The notes beneath the pieces were generated by a model, which worked only from the letters and a program-made list of their open reading frames with translations, did not search any database and had not been told where the DNA came from. The position numbers and the translations under genes were made by a program. From assembly GCA_029964075.1 (NCBI GenBank), contig CM057144.1:13415281-13479280 (forward strand): a stretch of 64,000 bases of DNA, in the 5' to 3' direction. This document shows positions 23,701-30,712 of this stretch, one piece after another (the stretch's first letter is position 1; each line of letters opens with the position of its first letter). Source of the DNA: Patiria pectinifera. Lineage: Eukaryota; Echinodermata; Asteroidea; Valvatida; Asterinidae.

Positions 23701-24467
23701 GTCGCAGACAAACACGTTTCCACGGCGCGATCGGCGTCGCTTCAAACGTCCCACGCTACCTCGTCAGCACTCGTTCTCGTCGCTGTATCAGCGCTTTCAG
23801 ATAGCGGGCAACAGGTCTCGTTCCAACTCCTTCACCAGTGACGACGACACGCACTCGCTGCCGGGGGATCTGACTGAACGGGGAGATGCAGCGTCGTGTT
23901 CATCGCTCAATGGGTGAGTCATTGTTCGATGCTCGTTAAAGGTAATATACAACATTTGCAAACTTCAAAAAATTATTGTGCGATAACTTACATGACTGTA
24001 AGCGAATGATAGTCTAACTTGTGAAAACAGGGCACCTGGTGTGCTGTCCTTTTTCAAGAAAAGAGGAATATTTGTTTCAATTTCCAACAATGGTCGGCCG
24101 ACCATCTTTGGGGGAAAAAACCCTAGCTTTTCAATTTTAGAGAGGTCGGGTGACCGGGAAAACAAATTGTGTCTACCTTTTAGCACGGATGGTCTATTGG
24201 CAAAGTTTACGCCCCTCCCCCATTGAAAGTGGTCTAGTGACCCTCCAAGTTGTCAGGTCATTACAATTAAACAGTTTATGTCTCCATTCTGTCATCACGG
24301 CCATGGTTTCTAATTTGCTTTTTTTTTCATTTTCGATCAACAGGTCAAACAGTGTCACCAACAGTCCAGTCAAGACACAGCATGTACCCAACAACCAACC
24401 GCCCCCAAAACCATCTGTCAGTATAGACAAGATTGCCAAGAGGAGAAGTAAAGTCTACGTTATATGA
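8328..24467 (+). CDS. TRAPPC14: TRAPPC14 (MAP11 / C7orf43) orthologue, ten coding exons, 612 residues
   Basis: Coding exons: 8328-8735, 14266-14482, 15677-15763, 16577-16703, 17594-17738, 19063-19223, 21621-21715, 22241-22374, 23573-23913, 24344-24467. They total 1839 bp and all junction phases agree. Family landmarks as recalled from human TRAPPC14 (about 580 residues) appear in order: SEPIIHDDVVIFPL (from residue 137), PPPEIRCQHVAVAGKH, LEQHAFVFQLHF, CTHYSLPSLRLDFPSFIMSA, NYTLLNNLQDF, FQAVRSGVHE, KLKLQY and C-terminal SIDKIAKRRSKVYVI. In vertebrates the protein is a TRAPP II subunit that tethers preciliary vesicles through RABIN8 and has been described as microtubule-associated. Residues about 90-136 and 465-590 are low-complexity, rich in Ser/Pro/Arg. 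The start at 8328 (AAGATGG) is chosen over the upstream in-frame ATG at 8307. Oddities: duplicated exon 4 acceptor region and a triplicated terminal exon. Confidence 0.93.
8830..9125 (+). repeat. tRNA-derived SINE
   Basis: Pol III A-box-like TGGCCTAGCG is followed by B box GGGTTCGAGCCC. The body 'gtgctcttaagcaaggcac' is shared, in variant form, with SINE-like copies near 22735, 28455, 29875 and 57520. Confidence 0.65.
9675..9973. mobile_element. hAT-type MITE with 8-bp target duplication
   Basis: Perfect terminal inverted repeats CAGTGTTTCCCCTG / CAGGGGAAACACTG, flanked on both sides by the 8-bp direct repeat CTAAGGGG (9667-9674 and 9974-9981). Length 299 bp and no coding capacity. The 8-bp duplication and CAG terminus are hAT hallmarks. 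Confidence 0.88.
10582..11555. mobile_element. TTAA-flanked non-autonomous DNA transposon, copy 2 (host of a nested element)
   Basis: TTAA at 10578-10581 and 11556-11559. Termini AGCTATAGTCCATCATTTG and its imperfect reverse complement at the right end. Internal sequence matches the copy at 6084-6636, except for the 454-bp insertion at 10748-11201. Confidence 0.7.
10748..11201. mobile_element. piggyBac-like MITE nested in a repeat
   Basis: Terminal inverted repeats CCCTAAAGGGGCC / GGCCCCTTTAGGG are flanked exactly by TTAA (10744-10747 and 11202-11205). The related repeat at about 6250-6270 runs through this point without the insert. Subterminal poly-G (10788-10801) and poly-C (11175-11188) also mirror each other. 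Confidence 0.85.
11851..12312. mobile_element. Foldback element, copy 1
   Basis: Left end GCGATTCACAATACAGTGCG... CCATGGAGAGTCCA; right end (reverse complement) GCACCCACC-like, then GAGAGTTCATTTTTCCCAG. The interior 'ccgtctcccacaatgcactg' is shared with the better copy at 23122-23462. Right boundary approximate. Confidence 0.5.
12391..12416. repeat. Poly-T run
   Basis: 26 consecutive T residues; low-complexity. Confidence 0.95.
14266..14482 (+). CDS. TRAPPC14: TRAPPC14 exon 2
   Basis: Acceptor CCCTACAG, donor G|GTGAGA, phase 1 out. Residues 137-208. The opening SEPIIHDDVVIFPLS matches human 'EEPIVSTDEVIFPLT'. Confidence 0.93.
14640..15013 (+). repeat. TRAPPC14: Dispersed intronic repeat, right half, copy 1
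   Basis: Shares 'ccagctactctggttctctgac', 'agtagggtcggggaaccag' and a terminal 'gcaaatgtcatatattat' with 18590-18934 and 21150-21475. It is the 3' half of the TTAA element described at 18406-18934. Lies in intron 2. Confidence 0.65.
15408..15519. repeat. TRAPPC14: Inverted repeat / hairpin in intron 2
   Basis: GGCCCCCTTCAATGGCG at 15408 pairs with CGCCATTGAAGGGGGCC ending at 15519. Inner arms AAGCATTGTGCAAGCTATTGT / ACAATAGCTAGCACAATGCTT also pair imperfectly, leaving a loop of about 32 bases. Confidence 0.85.
15677..15763 (+). CDS. TRAPPC14: TRAPPC14 exon 3
   Basis: Acceptor TTTTGCAG, donor AAGG|GTGAGT. Encodes residues 209-237 with PPPEIRCQHVAVAGKHFLI, nearly colinear with human 'PPPVLRCRQFTVAGKHLTV'. 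Confidence 0.94.
16186..16632 (+). repeat. TRAPPC14: 222-224 bp tandem duplication spanning the exon 4 acceptor
   Basis: Intron sequence, polypyrimidine tract, acceptor and the first 48 coding bases of exon 4 occur twice (16186-16409 and 16410-16632). In the first copy the frame continues into H-R-F-K-N-C-I-stop, making it a truncated exon copy. Confidence 0.9.
16577..16703 (+). CDS. TRAPPC14: TRAPPC14 exon 4
   Basis: Acceptor ATTACAG, donor GA|GTATGT, phase 1 in and 2 out. Encodes VNNDYAERLILDQVEVLW... A near-identical acceptor and first 48 bases lie 222 bp upstream, but that copy runs into a stop, so the downstream copy is the functional exon. Confidence 0.85.
16897..16918. repeat. TRAPPC14: (TAA)n microsatellite and retroelement-like tail
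   Basis: TAA run adjoining a 300-bp stretch ('taccgcgccagtatctgccatac', 'ggggtactttgttccaaag') that looks like a retroelement 3' end in reverse orientation. The retroelement assignment is tentative. Confidence 0.6.
17594..17738 (+). CDS. TRAPPC14: TRAPPC14 exon 5
   Basis: Acceptor TGTTGCAG, donor AAG|GTATAC, phase 0 out. Encodes ILDEMDNTFIELVSS and LEQHAFVFQLHF, matching human 'LEEHNFLFQL'. Confidence 0.92.
17890..18170 (+). repeat. TRAPPC14: 'Cctcaatcctgcaaaatcc' repeat block, intron 5 copy
   Basis: Short motif CCTCAATCCTGCAAAATCC repeats four to five times. The whole block, including 'gagccagtgacatcctggag', is duplicated in intron 7 at 21968-22205. Confidence 0.8.
18406..18934 (+). mobile_element. 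TRAPPC14: TTAA-flanked DNA transposon with terminal inverted repeats, most complete copy
   Basis: Left AGGTAAAATACCAACATTCG after TTAA (18402-18405); right GCAAATGTTGTATATTACCT followed by TTAG, one base from TTAA. Related fragments lie at 14640-15013, 21150-21475, 23943-24180 and, inverted, at about 26795-27130. The interior carries the palindrome GGTTGGCCGACC. Non-coding. Confidence 0.65.
19063..19223 (+). CDS. TRAPPC14: TRAPPC14 exon 6
   Basis: Acceptor CAATCCAG. Encodes GIELPLLLSITWYVQ and CTHYSLPSLRLDF. Donor AACAG|GTTCGT is weak, but it is the only one giving the phase 2 required by exon 7. The tempting CAG|GTTGGC 14 bases earlier would break the frame. Confidence 0.85.
19304..20067. 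mobile_element. TRAPPC14: DNA transposon with subterminal 'GACAACTCGACCG' repeats in intron 6
   Basis: Termini TCGGACAACTCGACCGTTTGC and TCGGACAATTAGACCGTTTGC (reverse complement of the right end). Both ends are packed with variants of ACAA(C/G)TCGACCG. The GC-rich interior (about 19500-19900) contrasts with the AT-rich intron and creates long accidental open frames. No transposase recognised and target duplication unclear. Confidence 0.75.
20998..21135 (-). repeat. TRAPPC14: tRNA-derived SINE fragment
   Basis: Same 'aaacactgtatactc' and complement of the B box (GGTCGTGGGTTCGAGTCCCACC region) as 5225-5390; fused on the right to the TTAA repeat family. Lies in intron 6. Confidence 0.55.
21150..21475 (+). 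repeat. TRAPPC14: Dispersed intronic repeat, right half, copy 3
   Basis: Matches 14640-15013 and 18590-18934 ('gtggggtcagggcgccagact', 'agcaaaagcaaatgttgtac') and ends CCCTTTAAG. Confidence 0.65.
21621..21715 (+). CDS. TRAPPC14: TRAPPC14 exon 7
   Basis: Acceptor CGTAACAG, donor ACAG|GTACTG. Encodes FNVNYTLLNNLQDFLGI, matching human 'FTVTYTLLNNLQDFLAV', the most conserved block of the family. Confidence 0.94.
21968..22205 (+). repeat. TRAPPC14: 'Cctcaatcctgcaaaatcc' repeat block, intron 7 copy
   Basis: Colinear with 17890-18170, including 'ccctaggcatttttgctaggatgca' at the left. Ends only about 35 bp before exon 8, close to its branch-point region. Confidence 0.8.
22241..22374 (+). CDS. TRAPPC14: TRAPPC14 exon 8
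   Basis: Acceptor TTTTCCAG, donor GAG|GTAGGC, phase 0 out. Encodes DETSSRFIEEAVVCEQPKMD and VTFQAVRSGVHE, matching human 'VAFQALRTGLFE'. Confidence 0.93.
22610..22830 (-). repeat. TRAPPC14: tRNA-derived SINE, reverse orientation
   Basis: In reverse complement, a tRNA-like head (B box GGGTTCGAACCCCACC) is followed by 'gcccttgagtaaggcactt', the same body as other SINEs here. Lies in intron 8. Confidence 0.65.
23122..23462. mobile_element. TRAPPC14: Foldback element, copy 2
   Basis: Long imperfect inverted repeats: GATTCCCAATACAGTGTGCC... GGAGAGTCCATTT on the left, and the complement of GATTCCCAATAGTGCGCCACC... GGAGAGTCCATTTTTG on the right. About 340 bp, intron 8. Related to 11851-12312. Confidence 0.75.
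23573..23913 (+). CDS. TRAPPC14: TRAPPC14 exon 9
   Basis: Acceptor TCGTTCAG, donor GG|GTGAGT. Starts IGKFMKLKLQYATPP (human 'LSQHMKLKLQFTAS'), then a Ser/Pro/Arg-rich, likely disordered and phosphorylatable tail. It is clearly more GC-rich than the flanking introns. Confidence 0.92.
23943..24180 (+). repeat. TRAPPC14: Left half of the TTAA element, intron 9 copy
   Basis: Starts after TTAA with AGGTAATATACAACATTTGC and follows 18406-18615 through 'ggtgtgctgtc' and GGTCGGCCGACC. Confidence 0.7.
24344..24467 (+). CDS. TRAPPC14: TRAPPC14 terminal exon 10
   Basis: Acceptor ATCAACAG, TGA at 24465-24467. Ends VSIDKIAKRRSKVYVI, matching human 'LSLDKIAKRECKVLVV'. Two further copies of this segment follow at a 173-bp period. 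Confidence 0.93.
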
Positions 24468-24516
24468 CCTCTCCAGTGCAAGGTCACAGTCATGAGGTCA
24501 AAGGTCATAAGTTCGG

Positions 24517-24760
24517 GTCAAACAGCTTAACCAATAGTCCAGTCAAGACACAGCAGGTACCCAACAACCAACCGCCCCCTAAACCATCCATCAGTATCGA
24601 CAAGATTGCCAAGAGGAGAAGTAAAGTCTACGTTATATGACCTCTCCAATGCAAGGTCACAGTCATGAGGTCAAAGGTCATAAGTTCGGGTCAAACAGCT
24701 TAACCAACAGTCCAGTCAAGACATAGCATGCACCCAACAACCAACCACCCCCTAAAACCT
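24517..24760 (+). repeat. TRAPPC14: Two extra tandem copies of the TRAPPC14 terminal coding segment (3' UTR)
   Basis: The segment beginning GTCAAACAG recurs at 24344, 24517 and 24690, a 173-bp period. Copy 2 still encodes ...SIDKIAKRRSKVYVI and a TGA; copy 3 stops at about 24760. No acceptor AG precedes copies 2 and 3, so they are probably untranslated. Confidence 0.88.
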
Positions 24761-25735
24761 ACTGTTCTACTTGTTTCACCTGGGTCTTACGTTTCGGGGG
24801 ATTTCAGGCCTTGAAAGACTGGGGAAAACTTCAGTTCAATGTGGGTCCATGTTCTGCAGTCAAATTTGCTATGAGTCGGAGGCCAAGCCAAAGTTCCAAG
24901 TATTCCAATTTAGTTTGGGGTCATCAAGGCTTCTAAATGATTCTTGTGGCAGTTTCCAGTTGTTTTCAGCTAGATTTTCAGCAATGAGTAGCTGTTTTGG
25001 CAGCTGTAGTGCTTGCATTTTGCAAATTTGTCTTATTTTTTGTTTTAATCCCACTCCTGACACCATGAATCCCACTGCTGACACCATGTAAGATGTAAGC
25101 CACCATGTAAGTGTTAGTTTCTTGAGCGCTCATGGCCAAGTGAAGAATACAGGACACAAAAGCACAGAATATTGGGTGCAGTCCTTGGGAGTCGTATTAC
25201 AAATGGGTACCCATTGGACAGTAGGAAGTTTTCTGATGTGTCTGATGTCTGACCATACATCAGGCATGACCACTGTGATGTATGTCAAGGGCCACATGTC
25301 AGTAGCTTGTCCTACAACATGGATATCTGTATTTCTGGAGACCAATGTGGAGTTCTGAAATTCCCCATTGGACAAAATGTACAAGACCAGATTGTCTGTA
25401 TTCATTGTGCTACTCCCTACGTTCATGCACTTTTAACAAAAAAGACATCGTAACTTATATTTCTAAAGCCAGGGTTTGCAGTTTACAATGCATGAAAGAG
25501 CATTTACAAATGTAAAACGTGTTCTCTTTTTTATATAAGATGGATATATATATGTGTATATGGGACTGTGCAATGACACTTATGCAAGCGTTTTCAAAAT
25601 ATATCAAGGTTCTCAAAGAGTTTTGAGAATTCCAGAGAGAACTTGTCAAGCTGGAAAGATAAAAGACATATTTAATACAAGTGAAGTCCGTTTACAAAGG
25701 ATAAATATCCTGTAAAGTTTATTATACACAGTCTG

Positions 25736-25741
25736 AATAAA
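25736..25741 (+). terminator. Candidate polyadenylation signal
   Basis: AATAAA 1.27 kb downstream of the TRAPPC14 stop, in AT-rich sequence. It is a plausible 3' end but not uniquely so. Confidence 0.3.
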
Positions 25742-26646
25742 TCCCCGTAGTGCGTCGTTGATCACGTGGCGTTGAAGTATTCGTCCCAACGCACGCGCAG
25801 CAAAAATAGAAGTTCCATTCTAAATGGAAGTTCCATTGCAGGATTTATAACATCTAAATACTTTTTGTGTCTCTGACTCTGACCAATCAGATGACGAGGA
25901 TTTATTCAGGTGTTGTATAAAACAAATAGGCCTAATAAATGTTTCACATTCGTGCAATGGGAAGAATAATTTCATTCGGTTACCGATGGAACGTTCCACT
26001 CTCCTTGTGGAATGGAACCTCCCCATTTGTGTGCAATGGAACCTCCCATCTGTCAGCTCATGAAATTACTCTAATCATTGCACTCACAAACATTCATTAT
26101 TTGTATAACATTATAGTAGTTTTTAATTCTAGTTTCGTAAGTTGTCTTTTTGTTTGTCGAAGTTAGTGACAGAATTCAGCTGCACTGTGCAATATGTAGT
26201 ATATTTAGATAATAACTTTAAAATAAGGAACTCTATTTTTAAGAGACATACTTCAGATGAACTCTTGATCTTGCCAGGAATGCTTGTGTGTTTGTTTTGT
26301 TCTGAAAGTTCAGATTGTAAGATTTGAGAGTGAATTTAAGGCAATCCAACTAAAAATATTAAACTTTGGAACTATTTTTATGCTTAACAAACATGACGAT
26401 AGCTATGTTAAAATGGGGCTGTAAACGTGGTATTTGCCATACTTAAAGTGGCTAAAGAAAGTCCAAATCAAGGTATAGAGAATAGACCCCTCTCAAAGAC
26501 AGCCATCTTGGTAGGCACAGTACAACTGCATATTCAAATTTTTTCAAAACCATCAGGTAGATGCGCACACAGAGTGTAAAATGTTCTAAACCGACGCACG
26601 CATGTTGCTAAAATTTCTTCCGTGATTTCACAGCATGCTTGAGACT

Positions 26647-26785
26647 AGCCCGGTTCATACTTCACGCGAAAGCAAAAGCGAAGCGAAATTCGTGACGTCA
26701 ACAATACATTCGAAGCGCGTCCACCATTGTTGATGACATGAAATTCGCTTCGCACATGCTTTCGCGTGAAGTAGGAATCGGGCTT
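26647..26785. mobile_element. Palindromic MITE
   Basis: AGCCCGGTTCATACTTCACG... pairs with the right end, whose complement reads AGCCCGATTCCTACTTCACG. Arms extend about 60 bp (CGAAGCGAAATTC...) around a short loop. Confidence 0.8.
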
Positions 26786-28394
26786 TATCCACTTACAGTC
26801 AAGTAAGGTATTTCATAACAATCAGTGGCGCATCCAGGATTTGGTTTTTTTTGGGGGGGGGAGGCTCAAAAAAGTTTGTACAAATTTGTTAAAAGTTGAA
26901 ATTTTCAAAAAAAATTGCCCCAAAATTTTGGCCGCAGAAAAAGATTTTTTTTTATTTTTTAGGGGCGGCCTATTTTGACGTTGGTGGCGCCCCTTGCTCC
27001 CCTATTATACTACTCGAAAACAGGCCACATTCATATCTCCAAGGCCAAATTGTGGGACTAAATGAAAATATAAAAAAAAGTTAATAGTTTTGTTTTTTGG
27101 TGTTTGCAAATGTTGCATATCACCTATAAGTCATATTCTTGCTGGAGCCATTTAAATGCTGTCTTCATCTTGTCGTTAAATAGAAACTCAGTTTTTTAAC
27201 CATTTTTTTTTTAACATGAAGTGCAAGGAAATCTACACATGACAACAAATTAATCAGAACGTAGCAAACCACAGGACAGAATAAGATATCTTTTACAAAT
27301 TTATTTTACGCTTTGTCTTTTACAACAGATCTGAGTAATTCGGTTATATAAAGTAGTCACCATTTACTTGAAAAAAAAATCAATTTGAAGCTATGATACC
27401 CTGCAATATTTTATAATTTCAAAAGGAGTACCGTACAGTATAAACTAATGCCTACTCCCATATGTGACCAAATCCCATGTAGGGCTGTCTTTTTTTCAAA
27501 TAATTGCCTGTTCGAATGCTTGAAACTGCATTTGACCGAATATTTGGATATTCGAAACTGCCAGCTACAACTGCGTACAGAGTGCGCCAGTTAAAACATC
27601 TGCATGCCGCAATTGATATGGAATGCTGAAGTGTTTTGCACGAAGTGTTTTATAAATGCCAAGGGCTTTAACCTGCAACATTTTGTAAAAAGACGGGAAC
27701 AACGAACCGCTGTTGACAAAAAAAAAAGGGCGCCTGACAATAAAGTGCGAAACTTTCCTTTTTCTTTTTTTGTTTGGTTTTCGAATATTCCAACCGGCAA
27801 AAAAATATGGTTGATGATCGAATATTCTCTTCTTTGAGGGTCTGTAAATCAAAGCTACATACAGCACAATTAAATTGCAGATCATGTGATTTGGTCACAT
27901 TGGTGTGAGAACTTTTCAAGCTATCAACAAAATTCAAAAGTTTAATTGATTGAAGCACATATTCAACACACACAAAAAGAAACTTTAAAGCAAGACTTCG
28001 CTAGTGCAGGTTTCCTAGACCTTTCATCTGATTGCATCTTAGCAATTAACTTTCGCACCTGCAAATTATCTTGACAATGCACCTGTTAGAAACACATTGT
28101 TTAATTGATACAAAAATATGCACAGTGTGTATACATGTAGATTTGTACTTAAGGTGACATGCATATTCAAGCTATGAATTCACATCTTTGTAGTAATAAA
28201 CCAGGCATTTGCCTACACACAGTTTATCTGAATTTGTCATTTATTTGATAAAATACAAGCAAACATTACTATATTTCAGTCCAAGGAGTAATCGTTGGAA
28301 CGTTTTATGATCAGGGTCACAACGGAATTGGCCTCTATAAAACTTTTGAAGATAAGCTCACAACTTTTACAGATTATGGGACCACTAATTTATA

Positions 28395-28505
28395 CCCTAA
28401 CGAAGTAAATGGTCCAATGGTTATTGTTTCTGACTCCCCTGGGTGCGTGTGTCCCTAGGCAAGGCACTTTATCACAATTACGTGTGCTTCTCTCCATAGA
28501 GAATA
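28395..28505 (+). repeat. SINE-tail fragment
   Basis: 'ctaggcaaggcactttatcacaatta' resembles the SINE bodies at 29765-29935 and 57430-57560. Confidence 0.5.
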
Positions 28506-28639
28506 AAAGTTAACAATTATGGCAGAGAATTTGTTTAAAATCACGCAAAAGTTTTAAAAAAAAGGTGTAAGTTATTGTGTTGGAACTTGCTTTTGAAGCT
28601 TCACATCATTGCTATTTATACACAAATTGACATTTTATA

Positions 28640-29545
28640 AAGAGTAAGACCTACATGTACGATTTCATAAACAATTACAATGAAAGCCGCAGAAAACCTG
28701 TTCTTCACATTTATAAGAACTTATATTGATCCATGAAATAAATTGATATACATATGAAGAGTAAAACCTTCATGTACGTTTTCATAAACAATTACAATGA
28801 ACGCCGCAGAAAACCTGTTCTTCATATTTATAAGAACTTATATTGATCCATGAAATAAATTGATATACATATGAAGAGTAAAACCTTCATGTACGTTTTC
28901 ATGAACAATTGCATGTACAATGAAACTAGTACTTTACACTTAAAGAGAAGTATCTTGATCCAGCTAAAAAATGATATAGGCTATACATTTCACCAAGAGT
29001 AAGATTTACATACATGTATACGTTTTCATTAGCAAGTTACAATAAAAGCCGTAGAAAACCTGTACTTTACATTGATAAGAACGTATCTTGATTACATTTT
29101 GTAAAGAGTATAAGACCTACATGTACGTTTTCATGCACGATTACAATGAAAGCCGCAGAAAACCAGTACTTCACATTTGTAAGAACTCGTATTGATCCAG
29201 GCAAAAATTGACGTACATTTTATTAAGAGTAACACCTATATGTACGTTTTCATGACCAATTACAATGAAAAGCCGTAGAAAAGCGGTACTTCGCACTATA
29301 ACTATAGGAAATTATTTGATACAGGTAAAATTTGATATATACATTTTATAAAAAGTAAGACCTACATATATGTTTTCATGAAAAACTACAATGAAAGCTG
29401 TAGAGAACTGGTTCTTGAAATTTTTATGAACCTATCTTGATCTAGGTAAACATTAATGTATACATTTTATAAAGAGTAAGACCTAGCCTACATGTACGTT
29501 TTCATGAACGATTACAATGAAAGCCGTAGAAAACTGGTACTTCAC
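28640..29545 (+). repeat. 103-bp minisatellite, unit 1
   Basis: Degenerate tandem copies of a unit containing 'tacgttttcatgaacaatta', 'gaaagccgtagaaaacc' and 'aagaacgtatcttgat'. Flanked by two related 'aaggagtaa...gtt' segments (28285 and 29605). Confidence 0.85.
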
Positions 29546-29764
29546 ATTATTGACAGATATTTTGGGTCTGCATCTAACATCAAGTACTATCTTTTATTTC
29601 AGTCAAAGGAGTAAATGTGGAAAGTTATATGATGCAGGGTCAGATCAGATAGAGCCCTATCACCTCAAGATAAAACTTATTTTTTACAATGATGATTAGC
29701 TTACAACTTTCACATATATCACGGGATCACATCAACAGAGCATCCTGGTCCAATGGTTACTGTT

Positions 29765-29935
29765 GAGTTACCCATGGTGTGTTGGTTCTCTCGTCCTTGG
29801 AAAACCCGTTCTCGCGTTCAAGTTCAACACGAGAACGGGGTTTCGATACGCCATTGGACTCAACTGGGTGTGTGTGGCCCTGGGCAAGACACTTTATCAC
29901 AATAACGTGTACTTCTTTGAGTTTTCTCCATAAAG
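29765..29935 (+). repeat. SINE-like element, unit 1
   Basis: 'ggggtttcgatacgccat' followed by 'ggccctgggcaagacactt'. The same element lies at 57430-57560 in unit 4. Confidence 0.55.
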
Positions 29936-30712
29936 GGAAATATACAGAAAGATATGAGTGATTGCAGAGAATGTGATACGTACGTCGCACTGATATATCC
30001 AACAATTACATTAAAGTATGATATGACAAGTTTGCAATGACAATTTTTAGGGTATTTTTATAAGCTTCACTTACTGTATAAGCATTGCTACATAGCATGG
30101 CAAATTAAGGCATATGTTTACATGAACAATAATGAAAGGTATTAAAATTGTAAAAGGTACACAAATCCCAATACATGTTGGCCTACATTATCACTGAACT
30201 CCTTTTTATAGCTCCATGGTATTCTATACAACAATGTACTCTTCACTATGTATATAAGCCAATCAGTGACGCCTGTAATGAAGTAGACATAAAATCTATC
30301 GTTGGGCACCCTTAAAGACAGACATGCAGTGCTCAAAATAATTGTGGCCCTCTTCCATCTTCAAACTGGAGGGGTGGGAGTATGTGAACATAACAACAAA
30401 TCAGCATAAAATCAGCCAATGCACTGTGCATAATTCTGCCAATTTTAATACCCCAACTGTCATTATTTCTTTTCAGTTTCGGACCCACCGGTGTCTTTAT
30501 CAAAGATCAGTTTCATTGATCCTTGCAACCAATGGCTCATCCTCGTCTTCATAGTCACCATCCCAATGTGGATAGGCCCTATCACCACTCTTGTGTTCAA
30601 TGGTCAATCTCTCGAAACCCTGGTACATGTACGTAGCTTTTAAATTCACCCTCATCGTGCTCATACACCTCTTCATGCTCATTGCGTATCTATATGTTTC
30701 TTCCATAACACT

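Larger units (their letters stand above)
24760..27290. other. Spacer between TRAPPC14 and the tandem array
   Basis: No convincing exon on either strand. Contains short 'ggaagttccattc' repeats (about 25810-26040), a palindromic MITE (26647-26785) and an inverted copy of the TTAA family interrupted by a 'GTGGCGCATCCAGG' element (about 26825-27075). Confidence 0.55.

Noticed and set aside
23539-23841. 100-codon open frame overlapping exon 9
   Set aside because: It is an alternative-frame shadow of TRAPPC14 exon 9, whose frame shows the conserved KLKLQY motif.
27565-27973. Overlapping minus-strand frames with Lys-rich stretches
   Set aside because: AT-rich unit-boundary sequence with homopolymers; the equivalent regions of units 2 and 3 do not keep the frame.
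28640-29545. CRISPR-like array
   Set aside because: Units are about 103 bp contiguous tandem repeats without distinct spacers, in a eukaryotic setting.
29517-29699. Small ORFs beginning MKAVEN...
   Set aside because: They are part of the minisatellite repeat unit and recur in every array.
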